Below, one piece after another: positions 21,045 through 32,456 of a DNA stretch of 64,000 nucleotides. Source of the DNA: Caloramator sp. mosi_1 (GTDB lineage: Bacteria; Bacillota; Clostridia; Clostridiales; Caloramatoraceae); the NCBI RefSeq assembly GCF_028622835.1, contig NZ_CP117677.1, positions 248,001 through 312,000 on the forward strand, in the 5' to 3' direction. The notes below the pieces were generated by a model. The model searched no databases, was not told the origin of the DNA, and saw only the letters and a program-made list of their open reading frames with translations. Each line of letters begins with the position of its first letter. The first letter of the stretch is position 1. The position numbers were made by a program, and so were the translations under genes.

Positions 21045-22113
21045 TATACTAACATTGCTTCCTTTATAGTTATAGTTTTATTATCTAAGTCTATCTCTGC
21101 CTCTATTCCATAAGGTATTATACATCTTGGATATGCGTGACCAAAGTTTACATTAAACAAAATAGGCAAATTGTTATTATCAATCACTCTGCAAAGAATC
21201 TCTTTGTATTCCTCATAATACGCTTCGTCCTGAGGTTTTCCAACAATAATACCACTAATGACTTCAAAGATGCCTGTACTTTTTAAAGTAAGTAGCTCCT
21301 TTTCAAATTCCTGTGGAGAGGGTTTTCCTCACAGGTTTCAATGAAAAGTATCTTACCCTTCCATTCATCAAGGGAAGGGAATATTCCATATCTTTCGCAT
21401 ATCTCCTTTTCATCATCAAAGATATGACCAGTTAGTATGTCGCATAGGCTTTCAAGACAACCTCCTAAGAATTTGCCTCTTACTTTTCCTTTTCCCTGCA
21501 AAACTTCATATCCTCTTTTTCGGTATGTTTAACTCTACCTGTTCCTAATGAATTTTTAGAAAAGTCCTTTCTTTCTTCATACCAAACATCACTTGACTCT
21601 ATTTTATACTCATTTTTACTTTCAAAAACTTTAGAAATTCCTTTTAGTATATGGAAGCATATCATCATCTAATTCAGCTATATCCGTAAGAAAACTTGGT
21701 CCATAGAAGGTTACCAAACCAAGCTTGTAAAACATCATATGGTTAATTGTTGTATCTGAGAATCCTGTAAATATTTTAGGATTATTTTTAACAGCATCTA
21801 TAAATTCTTTATCTTCTAAAAGATAAGGCAATGTTTTATAGGTATCATCTCCTCCTATTGCACATATAATCCCCTTTATTGATTCATCACAAAAGGCACT
21901 CTTTAGGTCCTTTGCTCTATCTTCTGGATGATTTTTAATATACTCTATTCCTTTTAGAGAATTTGGCATAAAAACAGGTTCTAAACCAAACTCCTTTAAT
22001 CTTTTTGTTCCTAACTCAAGTTGATGTTTTGAAAAATCTTCCCCTAATATACCACTTGATAGACTTACAATTGCTACTTTATCGCCTTTTTTAAATGGTT
22101 TTGGTTTTAGCAT
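21045..22113 (-). CDS. S66-family peptidase (LD-carboxypeptidase / MccF-like), frameshifted
   Basis: MLKPKPFKKGDKVAIVSLSSG is the typical start; IKGIICAIGGDDTYKTLPYL precedes IFTGFSDTTINHMMFYKLG, which has the nucleophile Ser. The C-terminal half carries GKFLGGCLESLCDILTG and a Glu/His-bearing end. Members cut L-D bonds in cell-wall tetrapeptides or act on microcin-C-like compounds; sequence alone does not choose. Breaks near 21650, 21495 and 21330. Repaired length about 355 residues. No operon partners. Confidence 0.85.
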
Positions 22114-22211
22114 ACTGATTCCCCCTAATTATTAAAAAATTCTTTTAATGCTTAAATTTACATTAACATATAAACCATATTTTGGCAAGAGATATTCTAT
22201 AAATGTATTTT

Positions 22212-22248
22212 AAAAGCCATATCACATTTTATACGTGATATGGCTTTT
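22212..22248 (-). terminator. Terminator after guaA
   Basis: 14-bp stem AAAAGCCATATCAC / GTGATATGGCTTTT with a 9-base loop, a few bases past the guaA stop, with TTTTAAAATAC following on the minus strand. Confidence 0.85.
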
Positions 22249-22251
22249 AAA

Positions 22252-23782
22252 TTATTCCCATTCAATTGTTGCTGGTGGTTTACTTGTTATATCATATACA
22301 ATCCTATTTACACCCTTTACTTCATTTACAATCCTTCGAGAAATTTTATCTAATACTTCATAAGGAACCTTAAACCAATCGGATGTCATTCCATCCACAC
22401 TTTCCACAGCTCTTATGGCAATTAAATGTGAATATGTTCTTTCATCCCCCATCACACCAACACTTTTTACATCAGGAAGAACAGCAAAATATTGCCATAT
22501 TTCCTTATCAAGACCTGCCTTTTTAATTTCGTCCCTTACAATATAATCTGCCTCTTTTAAAATATTAAGCTTATCCTCTGTAACCTCACCTAAAACCCTT
22601 ATTGCAAAACCTGGACCTGGGAATGGCTGTCTTGAAACTAATTCCTCAGCAAGTCCAAGCTTTCTTCCAACTTCACGAACTTCATCTTTAAATAGTTCTC
22701 TTAAGGGTTCTACTAATTTAAATGTAATATCCTCTGGAAGCCCACCTACATTATGATGGCTCTTTATTACCGCTGATGTACCTGTACCACTTTCAACAAC
22801 ATCAGGATAGATTGTACCCTGAACTAAAAACTCTGCTCCCTCAATCTTTTTGCTTCATCCTCAAACACCCTTATAAACTCCTCGCCTATTATCTTTCTTT
22901 TTTCTCAGGATCACTAACTCCTTTAAGCTTTCCTAAAAATCTATCTTTAGCATCAACCATAATTAAGTTCATATCAAACTTTTCTTTAAAGGTTGAATAG
23001 ACTTCCTCTGCCTCGCCCTTTCTTAAAAGGCCGTGGTCAACAAATATACAAGTTAAATTTTTCCCTATTGCTCTATGAACCAAGAGTGCCGCAACCGAAG
23101 AATCAACTCCACCAGATAAGGCACATATTGCCTTATTATCTCCCACTGTCCTTTTTATTTCCTCTATCTTATCATCTATAAAGGAGGACATTGTCCAATC
23201 TCCCTTTAGGTTACACACGTTGAATAAAAAGTTTTTAATAACCTCAAAACCATATTGGGAATGTTTAACCTCTGGATGAAACTGAACTCCATATATCTTC
23301 TTTTCAACATTTGCCATTGCTGCATTTATACAGGATTCTGTATAGGCTATATTTACAAAACCTTCTGGAAGTTCTGCCACATAGTCTGTATGGCTCATCC
23401 ACATTATACTTTCCTTTGGAACATTTAAAAACAAATTATTTTTATTATCTACAACGACATTTGTATTACCATATTCCCTTTTATCTGCCCTTTTAACTTC
23501 TCCACCAAGTATATAAGCTGTAAGCTGCATACCATAGCATATTCCTAAGATAGGTATATTAAGTTCAAATATTTCTTTGTGAAGTCTTGGTGCACCTTCT
23601 TCGTAGACGCTGTTTGGTCCACCTGTAAAAATTATTGCACTTGGGCGTTTTTCCTTTATATCTTCAATTGATATTGAATATGGAACTATTTCGCAATAAA
23701 CTCCACATTCTCTAACACGTCTTGCAATTAGCTGATTGTACTGCCCTCCAAAATCTATTATAAGAACAAGCTCTCTATTCAT
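22252..23782 (-). CDS. guaA: GMP synthase (glutamine-hydrolysing), frameshifted
   Basis: Turns XMP into GMP. The amidotransferase half has [16 protein letters not shown], the nucleophile in [10 protein letters not shown] and the partner His-Glu in [10 protein letters not shown]. The ATP-pyrophosphatase half has [14 protein letters not shown] and [13 protein letters not shown]; the end [16 protein letters not shown] is the GuaA signature. Breaks near 22895 and 22850 (A-runs). About 511 residues when repaired. ATG at 23782 has AGGAGG ahead, 9 bases after guaB, so the two form one operon under the guanine riboswitch. Confidence 0.95.
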
Positions 23783-23791
23783 AAAATCCTC

Positions 23792-25262
<1,471 letters not shown>

Positions 25263-25283
25263 TCAACATGCCCTTAGGGGAAA

Positions 25284-25330
25284 CAAAAAGCATATTGCTC
25301 CCCAAAAAGAATGAGTGAAGTGCAATATGC
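25284..25330 (-). terminator. Riboswitch-controlled terminator before guaB
   Basis: Stem GCATATTGC / GCAATATGC (25290-25298 and 25322-25330) followed on the minus strand by TTTTTGTTT. Its loop RNA CUUCACUCAU (25320 to 25311) can pair with the P1 3' strand (25353 to 25344) over 10 bp, forming an antiterminator when guanine is absent. Confidence 0.82.
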
Positions 25331-25346
25331 ATACGCAAAGCAACCT

Positions 25347-25415
25347 CACTCATAGTCGGAGGTTTACGGCCCCCGGTAGAGACTCCCGAACCATATTATC
25401 GGGATTATATGAGTA
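25347..25415 (-). promoter_or_regulatory. Guanine-class purine riboswitch aptamer before guaB
   Basis: Minus strand reads TACTCATATAATCCCG, ATATGG, GTCTCTACCGGG, GCCGTAAACC and CCGACTATGAGTG: the same conserved layout as the copy before pbuG. The discriminator base is again C, so the ligand is guanine or hypoxanthine. It controls guaB-guaA. Confidence 0.95.
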
Positions 25416-25443
25416 GGCATGTATTCTTTATTTATTTTAGAGT

Positions 25444-25472
25444 ATTATATAGGTTTTAAAGTGGTTTGTCAA
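25444..25472 (-). promoter_or_regulatory. Consensus promoter for guaB-guaA
   Basis: Minus-strand TTGACA (25472-25467), exactly 17 bases, TATAAT (25449-25444): a perfect SigA consensus about 28 bp before the aptamer. Confidence 0.9.
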
Positions 25473-25583
25473 GTTAAAAAGTGCCATACAGATAAATTAT
25501 GGAATTTTATGTTAAATAAAGTTACGCAAAGCATTTTAAAAATCAGAATTATCTGCTTTATACCTATTATAAACCACAACTTT

Positions 25584-26141
25584 TTATTTAAATAAACTGT
25601 CTAATTCGATTGATAACCCCTCAAAAATACTTGATTTTATATTATTTGCAAAATAAATAACTGGTTCTCCATAAACCCCTTCACTTGTTAATGAGAAAAT
25701 TTCTACTGTTTTATTAGAAGGTGATACAATCCAATATTCCTCTACTCCAAATCTTGAGTATAAATCCATTTTCTTAACATAATCATAACTGGAATTAGAT
25801 GGAGACAAAACCTCAACAACAAGTGCCGGAACGCCTTTAAAGCTGTTTTTATTCATAGGTTTTTCACCACATAATACAAAAATATCTGGTTGAACTTTAT
25901 TAGTTTCATTTTCATTTTCAAAGATTATATCAAAAGGTGCAATAAAAGGCATACACCCATTTTGAGTTTTATCAAAATATTCAAGGAATTTTGCATACAA
26001 TCTTCCTACAACGTGTTGATGTATTAATGTAGGTGTAGCGTGTAAAAATATCTCCCCATTTATAAATTCTGCGTACTTTTCATCTTTGGTTATTTCTAAA
26101 AACTCTTCATATGTATACTTTTTCCTTTGTGGTAACCCCAT
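25584..26141 (-). CDS. Uma2-family (DUF820) nuclease-fold protein
   Basis: Intact, 185 residues. MGLPQRKKYTYEEFLEITK, then RYEIINGEI-like AEFINGEIFLHATPT, VQPDIFVLCGE, VPALVVEVLSPSNSSYDYVKKMDLYSRFGV and EYWIVSP follow the Uma2 pattern, with PD-(D/E)xK-type residues Glu-28, Asp-101 region and Glu in VEVLSPS. The biochemical role of these proteins is not established; they are often found in many copies and near mobile DNA. It stands alone beside an IS200/IS605 element. Confidence 0.85.
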   Translation of the reverse strand: MGLPQRKKYTYEEFLEITKDEKYAEFINGEIFLHATPTLIHQHVVGRLYAKFLEYFDKTQNGCMPFIAPFDIIFENENETNKVQPDIFVLCGEKPMNKNSFKGVPALVVEVLSPSNSSYDYVKKMDLYSRFGVEEYWIVSPSNKTVEIFSLTSEGVYGEPVIYFANNIKSSIFEGLSIELDSLFK

Positions 26142-26329
26142 AAAACCACCTCATAACCATTATAATAATTAAGTATAACATATATAATACTTATATAAAA
26201 GAAAAATAAAAATTAGATATATTGTATATAGAAAATTATAGAATTTATATTATAACTTTTTTCGATTATTACTTAATATAAATAGAAACTACTACTTTAT
26301 CAACCAAATCCATCTCATTATCAAATTCA

Positions 26330-26433
26330 CGTGAACTACCCCCACCTATAGAGGTGGTGGCTTCGTGGTCAAGATAGCTTCTGCTACCAGATTACCCACA
26401 CTCAAAGGGCTGTTCCATCCCCAATTTTACCAT
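26330..26433 (-). ncRNA. Probable TnpB-associated right-end RNA (omega-RNA) region
   Basis: Between the tnpB end and the right-end hairpin lie about 100 bases with several short stems, including GCCACCACC...GGTGGGGG. In this family the guide RNA of TnpB covers the 3' end of tnpB and the right end. The call rests on position and family knowledge only. Confidence 0.4.
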
Positions 26434-27500
26434 CTACATAGCTAATTTTAGCAAGTTTTTGACGCATTTATATCTCTATCGTGATTAGCACCACAAATTG
26501 GACATTTCCATTCTCTTAATGCTAAATTCTTTACATCAGAATTTTTATATCCACACTCTGAACATATTTGACTTGATGCATAGTTTTGCGGTGCTATTAT
26601 TACTTCTCTTCCATACCATTTTGCTTTATATTCTAATATTCTTCTGAATTCTGACCAACTAACTTCTAAAATTGCTTTTGCTAACTTATGATTTTGTTGC
26701 ATATTCTTTACTTTTAAGTCCTCTAAAACTATAACTTGGTTTTCGTTTATAATTTTAGAAGATACCTTATGAAGAAAGTCTTTTCTTTGATTTGCTATTT
26801 TTTCATATAGTTTTGCAAGGTGTAACCTTGTTTTTTCATAGTTTTTGCTATATTTTTGTTTCCTGCATAAATCTCTTTGGAGTTTCTTTATTCTCTTTTC
26901 TGTTCTTCTTAACCATTTTGGATTTTCTATCTTTGTTCCATTTGATAATACTAAAAATCCTTTAAGCCTAAATCTATTCCTACTTTGTTATCTACTTTAG
27001 GCAGTTTCTTTATCTCTGTTTCTACAAGTATTGAAACATAGTATTTACCTGTTGGTGTCTTTGATATTGTTACTGATTTTATTTCACCTTCAAATAATCT
27101 ATGCTGTTTTACTTTTATCATAGTCTTTAACTTTGGTATTTTTAGATACCCATCTATAAGTGCTACTGTGCCTTTTTGGTTGTTTGTTGTAAAAGATTGA
27201 TATCCTCTTTTCTTCTTGAATTTTGGGAAACCTACATTTTTGTCTCTAAAAAGTTTTTATATGCCTTCTCTAAATTTATCTGTGCATTAGCAAGAGCAAG
27301 ACTATCTACTTCTTTTAGAAAAGGATATTCTTTTTATATTGTGCAGGAGTTGTTTTAAGCATTTTTCCAGTTTGTTTGTAATGTTCTATCTTATCGTTAA
27401 GCATTTTGTTGTATATAAATCTCACACAACCAAATACTTTAGATAAATATTCCTTTTGTTCTTTTGTTGGATATATTCTATATTTATAGGCTTTTAACAA
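26434..27500 (-). CDS. tnpB: RNA-guided nuclease TnpB, frameshifted
   Basis: TnpB starts [19 protein letters not shown] (TTG at 27500) with [12 protein letters not shown]. The RuvC-like catalytic residues are visible: Asp in [10 protein letters not shown], Glu in [11 protein letters not shown], Asp in [11 protein letters not shown]. The zinc finger CSECG...CPICG lies between the last two. Breaks near 27332, 27255, 26955, 26825 and 26465; repaired length about 355 residues. It cuts DNA next to the excised element under right-end RNA guidance. Confidence 0.88.
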
Positions 27501-27546
27501 AGCTACACCTCCTTCCCTTAGGTATATATATTTTTTGACTACTTCA

Positions 27547-27732
27547 TTAGTTATCTACTATATTATCATCAATAACTTTTCTTCTATATCTCATTACTAA
27601 AACAAGATGATAATATAGCAAGAACACTGAATGATCATTATTATCTAAATCTATGTATCTATATAACCTCATTTTTCTAATGCTTATTTTACATCTGAAC
27701 GATGAATTTGTTAACTGACATTCATCACCCAC
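27547..27732 (-). pseudogene. tnpA: IS200-type transposase TnpA, N-terminal remnant
   Basis: The segment HSVFLLYYHLVLVMRYRRKVIDD matches the start of Y1 transposases of the IS200 type. It stops after about 60 residues, before the His-hydrophobic-His metal motif and the catalytic Tyr, so it cannot act. tnpB begins 47 bases downstream. The element would need a TnpA from elsewhere to move. Confidence 0.8.
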
Positions 27733-27770
27733 TTATAGAAGTGGGCGACTTTTGTCATTAATTAGGTTAA

Positions 27771-27813
27771 AATAGCTTATCTTACCATTAAGGTCTGTGT
27801 AAGATAAGCTATT
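27771..27813 (-). terminator. Strong terminator after C69 peptidase gene
   Basis: 15-bp perfect stem AATAGCTTATCTTAC / GTAAGATAAGCTATT with a 13-base loop, followed on the minus strand by TTTTAACC. It lies 2 bases past the peptidase stop. Confidence 0.82.
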
Positions 27814-27815
27814 TA

Positions 27816-29053
27816 TTATTTGTCATTCAATTCATAAAACCATTTCCTTTTATTGTTAATTTCACATTCACCTGGGTGGCACTTTAGGATGTCCACGCAA
27901 ATTTCATAACTTCTATCTTTTCTTTTTCTGTTTTTGCTGTAGCTGATAACTCCTTTAGCTGTTTCTCTATCTCATCTCTATTTTTTATATAAATTTCTCT
28001 ATCTTTTCTTCCTTCCTCAACCTCTTTAATTTTTTCTCTTTGTTTTTTCCAATACTCTACTGCTTTATCTGTATCTTCTTCTTTAAAAATACATTGCTTT
28101 CTACAAACCACATAGGCTTGTAGGTTGAAAGACAAGGTAATGATGAACCTGTTGCCCATATGTTTATATCACCATCTTTAAGTTCTACAACCATACTTCC
28201 TGTTGTTTCACTGGATATTAAACTTCCCTCGTGCATACATATATTTTTCATTGAACCATTTATTCTGTTACCTTCTTCCCCTTCGTGATGTCTAAGTATA
28301 TTTATAAAATCATCCACTGTTAAACTCCCCTTTTACTCTTTAAGAAATTATAGGTTATATTTCTCCTAAAATCACCCTGTGCTACTCTTGAAATGATTTT
28401 ATTTTCATATCTATCCTTAAAGTTAAAATTATCTCTACCTAATATCTTTCTATAAACAAAATTATCATCAACGTCACTACTTAACATATCATAGTCATTA
28501 GTTATGCTTAAGGAATTAGATATACTGTCTACATCTTCTATTTTCTTTATCGCCCATATTTTATCTGCTGTTTCGATTTTATAGGCAGAATTAAAATCAG
28601 CTACTATATAGCTGTTGTGGTATTTTAGATTTTTGTATAACCGCATTTTCCACCCTGCCCATAGGTTTTTACAAAATATACTATGTATCCAAGAGCTTCA
28701 ATTGCTGTTTTACTTCTTTCAAGGGAAAGCCTTAGAATATCCATACCCAAAAGTGCTGGAGGACCTTGCTTTTCTTTTGTAAATACAGCTTCATTGCCTA
28801 TAACAACTCCATATTCGTTAACCCCCATCTCTGCACCAAAAATCCAGGATGGCTTAAACAAAATGCATTCATAGGTTTCCTCTGCCTGTGGAATTTCTAT
28901 ATAAGTACATCTTACCGTATCACCCTTACTATGTTTTCTTCTTGGAGTTTTTATTATTATATGAGGCTCTTCCTTTTCTCTATCGCTGTTTTTACCAAAT
29001 ATAACAGAGCCACTTTTAGTTGAATTGCTTAATGCAATCAATGTATCACACAT
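27816..29053 (-). CDS. C69-family (secernin/dipeptidase-like) Ntn hydrolase, frameshifted
   Basis: Starts MCDTLIALSNSTKSGSVIFG: Cys-2 would be the N-terminal nucleophile, as in dipeptidase A and secernins. GKNSDREKEEPH, FGAEMGVNEYGVVIGNEA and SSETTGSMVVEL are family-typical. I choose the ATG at 29053 directly before Cys. Breaks near 28640, 28325, 28065 and 27900; the corrected end is KWFYELNDK, not AWTS. Repaired length about 412 residues. The 3' end runs through a short dispersed repeat at 27869-27882. Confidence 0.83.
27869..27882 (-). repeat. Short dispersed repeat, copy 1 (half-palindrome)
   Basis: Plus strand CACCTGGGTGGCAC, preceded by TTCACATT. Identical core at 32136-32149 and, inverted, at 56058-56071. 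Here it lies inside the C69 coding end and encodes LKCHPGE in the corrected frame. Confidence 0.6.
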
Positions 29054-29165
29054 ACTTATCCCCACCCATAAAATAATTTTAAATAATTCTTTCTGTATTT
29101 TATATTCGAAAAAAACTTTAATATTCCTTCAAAAACATCTTATCTTGTATATAATTTTTAATCAT

Positions 29166-29204
29166 AAAAGGTGACCTTGTAATTTTAATACAAAGTCACC
29201 TTTT
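29166..29204 (-). terminator. Terminator after DUF975 gene
   Basis: 16-base arms AAAAGGTGACCTTGTA / TACAAAGTCACCTTTT with one mismatch, 7-base loop, just past the stop at 29209. Confidence 0.78.
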
Positions 29205-29208
29205 ATCA

Positions 29209-29831
29209 TTAATATGTTATTACGTTTTGAACCTCATATGCTTGTTTTAAATTTTCATAGAAGTGGGCTTCTGCCGTTCTCACATATGGAACTAACCATA
29301 AGAATCCAATACCAATTGTTAAAATACATAACAATCCCCATCCTATGAAACTAAGGTGAAGTAAAAATAACTTTCCTTTAAATCCTCTCATCATTTGCTT
29401 ACTTCTCTTTATAGCTTCCATTGCACCTATTTCGGGATTATCTTTAAGTATATAAAAGACATTGAATAACTATATGCTGCTATAATTCCAGGTATAATCA
29501 ACAATAATGACCATAAAAAACAAAATATAGTTATTAATAATTGGGCTAAAAAGGCTTTTGTAAAATTCTTAAATCCATCAAATAAATTTTCAAGTTCTAA
29601 TGATTCCTTTCTTACGAGTCTTAAAAAACAGCTTGCAAAACCTAATGCAAAAGGACCACCTATAAGAATACCAATTAGCCATCCTAAGTATGGTACTGCT
29701 CCTGGAATACCTGTTAATAAGGAACCAAGGAAACATACAAGTATTGCCATACCCCAGTTACCCTTTAGGCTCTGTCTTGCGTCAAACCTTAACTCAGCAT
29801 TACCTTTGATTAGTGAATAATTAACGTTCAT
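29209..29831 (-). CDS. DUF975-family integral membrane protein, frameshifted
   Basis: About 207 residues with four to six hydrophobic segments. SLKGNWGMAILVCFL at the N-terminus, FALGFASCFLRLVRKE and LLIIPGIIAAYSYSM are typical of DUF975, as is the C-terminal FLWLVPYVRTAEAHFYENL. One break near 29435 in LKIIPK. Function not known. Single gene with its own terminator. Confidence 0.82.
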
Positions 29832-29985
29832 AAAAAACCTCCTTGTTAAATATTTGTTTTACATTATAATGTATTAAATACAAATATTCAATATTTTCGA
29901 CAAAACATTACAATTGTTTCTAACTATATTTTATAATGCTAACCATAAATACATAGTAATTTTATTTGCAACAAATCATTTATAT

Positions 29986-30270
29986 CAGCTTGTTGACAAA
30001 CATAAAAGGTGATCTGTTTATGAAATTGCCCCTTCAAAGGATTTCAAATTGGCATACTTCATAAGCTTAAGCAAGTGCAGTTTTAGACTTTGAAATAGTC
30101 CTAAATTCAGCACACGATGTGCCGAGCCGAGCGGCCCTCAAGGACGAGGGCATCGCGAGGGTAGGACTTTTTCAAACAAAGAAAAACTTAGACTTGCTTA
30201 GTGAAATGAAGGAATGCCAAAGAAATCCTTCAAGGGGCTAAGCATATTATAGCTTTTTCAACAGCCTCAC
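29986..30270. repeat. Long imperfect-palindrome repeat (MITE-like), copy A
   Basis: About 285 bp related to 49010-49295. Ends are inverted: CAGCTTGTTGACAAAC on the left, GAGGCTGTTGAAAAAG read inward from the right. Inner arms also pair (GCCCCTTCAAAGGATTTC with GCCCCTTGAAGGATTTC; CTTAAGCAAGT with CTAAGCAAGTCT). A GC-rich core has GCCCTC-AAGGAC-GAGGGC. No ORF. Thirty-nine bases at 30162-30200 are identical in copy B. Confidence 0.8.
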
Positions 30271-30305
30271 CTATCAAACTATATGTGATAGGTATATTTT
30301 AAACC

Positions 30306-32075
30306 TTATCTACACTCAATCTCTATAATATCTCCATTATTTATCTTATCTGTAAAGGAGGCTTCTTTTCCATTAAGCATCAATTTAACTGATTTTGCAT
30401 TTTTACATCTACATCTATATAGTTAAATATATCTACATATATATATCCTTCTTGTTTAAAAGGAAGCTTAATTGGTTCCTCATTAACTATAACTGTTATA
30501 TCCTTCTCAAGGCATCCTTGTGTGTTTCCCTCTAAGATTATAACTTCATCTCCATCTTTAAGAAGATAATTCCTATCTTCATCTCTTCCATTAACCTTTG
30601 CTGTCTGATTATCCTTTAAAATATCCTTCAAATAAACCATTGCATCTCGTCCATCTGCCGCAAAATTAATTACTATTTTATCCCCATCCTCCACAGTATC
30701 AAGGAGTGTAGCAACTTCACCATTTTTAAATATCATTGCAGGCTTTGCAGTTTCTCCTAAAAATTTCTTTTCCTGTCCATTTATTTTAACTGTAATTCCC
30801 CTGCCTGATTGTCCAAACAACTGCTCTGGCTTTATACCTAAAAGAGAAAATGCATTTGCTATTTTCTGTTTACCAGAATTATATAGCTTAACTTCCTTTT
30901 CATTTACCTTAACTGTTATAAAACTGTTTGTTGTATTTATCGAATTAATTGCTATTCCAATTGGAGTCACACAGTCAGGTCCATTAAGCTTTTTACCCTC
31001 ATATATTACATTTTTTATTGCCTCAATCCCCCTGACTGCAACTCTATCCTTAGGTAAGTTAAGTCTTTTGGCAACTTCTTCTGGTAAGCTGCCAACCTGA
31101 CTTCCTCCTCCAACTAAAAACACAGCATTTGGTGCTCTTCCATTTAACTCAATTATTTTTTCTGAGATAAGTTCAGCAAGTTTTCCCACCATCGGACTAA
31201 TTGCCTTTTTAATTTCATCTAACTTTACCGTCTTTTTATTCCCCAAAACATCGGTATATTTATATGTCTTTTTCTTAGTATCAAGAGCAATTTTTATCTC
31301 CTCTGCAGTATTAAAATCTACCACAAGATGATGACAAATAGCCTCTGTTATTTCATCTCCAGCAAAGGGAACCATACCATAGGCAACAACAGTTCCATCC
31401 TTTGTTATTGCAATATCAGATGTTCCAGCTCCAATATCAACTAAAGCTAAATTTAAAAGCCTTAATTCTTTTGGTATAACAGCATTCATTGCGGCTATAG
31501 GTTCAAGGGTTAAACCTTCTACCTCAAGTCCAATATTTTTAATTACAGAGTACAGACTATCAACAACCGATTGAGGAAGAAAAGTTGCAAGAATCTCAAC
31601 CGCCACCTTCTTCCCCTTATGCCCCTCAAGAGAAGTTATAATATAATCATTTAGGTAGTAATTTATTACGCTATATCCAACACAATAAAATACTTCTTCA
31701 CCATCTCCTATATCAACCATTGAATACGCATTAGACAATGCCTCCATCTCTAAAGTACTTATTATTCCACTATCTATTATTATTCCTTCCTTTAGAGACA
31801 TTTCTGCTCTTGACCTTGTGGTTTTTAGTATTCTGCCCGCTGCAGCAATTGATACCTTTTTAAATTCAACCCCTTGTCGTTCTTCTATTCTTTTTTAACC
31901 TCAAGGGCAACATCAGATACTGCCTGTATATCGTGCACTTGTCCATCCATCATTGCTCTTTTTTATGCTCTATTATCTCTTCATCCACAATATTAACTTT
32001 TTCATTTTGATATGTATATGCAACACCTATTACCGTTCTTGTACCTATATCCAACGCAAACTTTATATTCTCCAC
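30306..32075 (-). CDS. FtsA/PilM-like actin-fold ATPase with C-terminal beta-grasp-like tail, frameshifted
   Basis: GTG at 32075 (GAGGTGG ahead) gives MENIKFALDIGTRTVIGVAY, the phosphate-1 loop of the FtsA/MreB/Hsp70 fold. Phosphate-2 is LALVDIGAGTSDIAI; the adenosine motif is NAVFLVGGGSQV. An SHS2-type part is suggested around residues 80-190. From about residue 370 the protein has four or five short units such as ITVKINGQEKKFLG, KDGDEVIILEG and VKLMLNGKEASF, like ThiS/SLBB beta-grasp folds. Breaks near 31965, 31895 and 30398. About 588 residues. Not FtsA itself (no FtsZ-binding tail, no ftsZ beside it). Role unknown. Confidence 0.72.
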
Positions 32076-32430
32076 GTAACCACCTCTTAGATTTTTAATA
32101 ATCTTAATTTGAATATTATGGTAATTTCACCTTTCACCTGGGTGGCACTTACTATCCCCCAATTTAAATTATACATATATTATAGACAAAATACTATTAT
32201 ATTTTATATATTTATACATTTTACGATCACATAGAATATGTTATATTTTCAATTTTTTTAGCGACAGGCATTTTTATAGACTTGATGAGGAAGAAACTTG
32301 AGCAAAATAATATACATAACAAATAATTGGTATGATTTTGAAATTGATTTTTTATCATTAAAATTCTAAGAAATCAGTGTCGGTAACATATATGCAGTAG
32401 TGTCAAACGATCGTTCAAGAGCAGTATAAA
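32076..32430. other. AT-rich intergenic stretch without gene
   Basis: About 355 bp between two minus-strand genes. It holds the short dispersed repeat at 32136-32149 and a small palindrome AACGATCGTT near 32407. Otherwise no ORF of note, RNA or clear promoter was recognised. Confidence 0.5.
32136..32149 (-). repeat. Short dispersed repeat, copy 2 (half-palindrome)
   Basis: CACCTGGGTGGCAC in plus, preceded by TTTCACCTTT; the core is identical to 27869-27882 and is the inverse of 56058-56071. It sits upstream of the FtsA-like gene. Confidence 0.6.
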
Positions 32431-32456
32431 AAATCCCCCTTAATACAAGAGGGATT
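32431..32456 (-). terminator. Terminator after the 221-residue membrane protein
   Basis: Stem AATCCC.CTT / AAG.GGGATT with a short loop; minus strand then reads TTTTTTATACTG, a good U-tract. It overlaps the stop of the gene at 32455. Confidence 0.78.

Larger units (their letters stand above)
26330..27760 (-). mobile_element. IS200/IS605-family element with TnpB and a tnpA remnant
   Basis: Bounded by subterminal hairpins typical of the family: left-end type CCCACTT-ATAG-AAGTGGG (27728-27745) and right-end type CCACCT-ATAG-AGGTGG (26342-26357), both with the same 4-base loop in plus orientation. Exact cleavage sites are not certain. Contains tnpB complete apart from indels, and only the first part of tnpA. 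Confidence 0.8.

Noticed and set aside
27884-27900. C69 peptidase ending at AWTS near 27884
   Set aside because: One more A near 27900 gives KICVDILKCHPGECEIN and an end at 27816, two bases before the terminator, which fits better.
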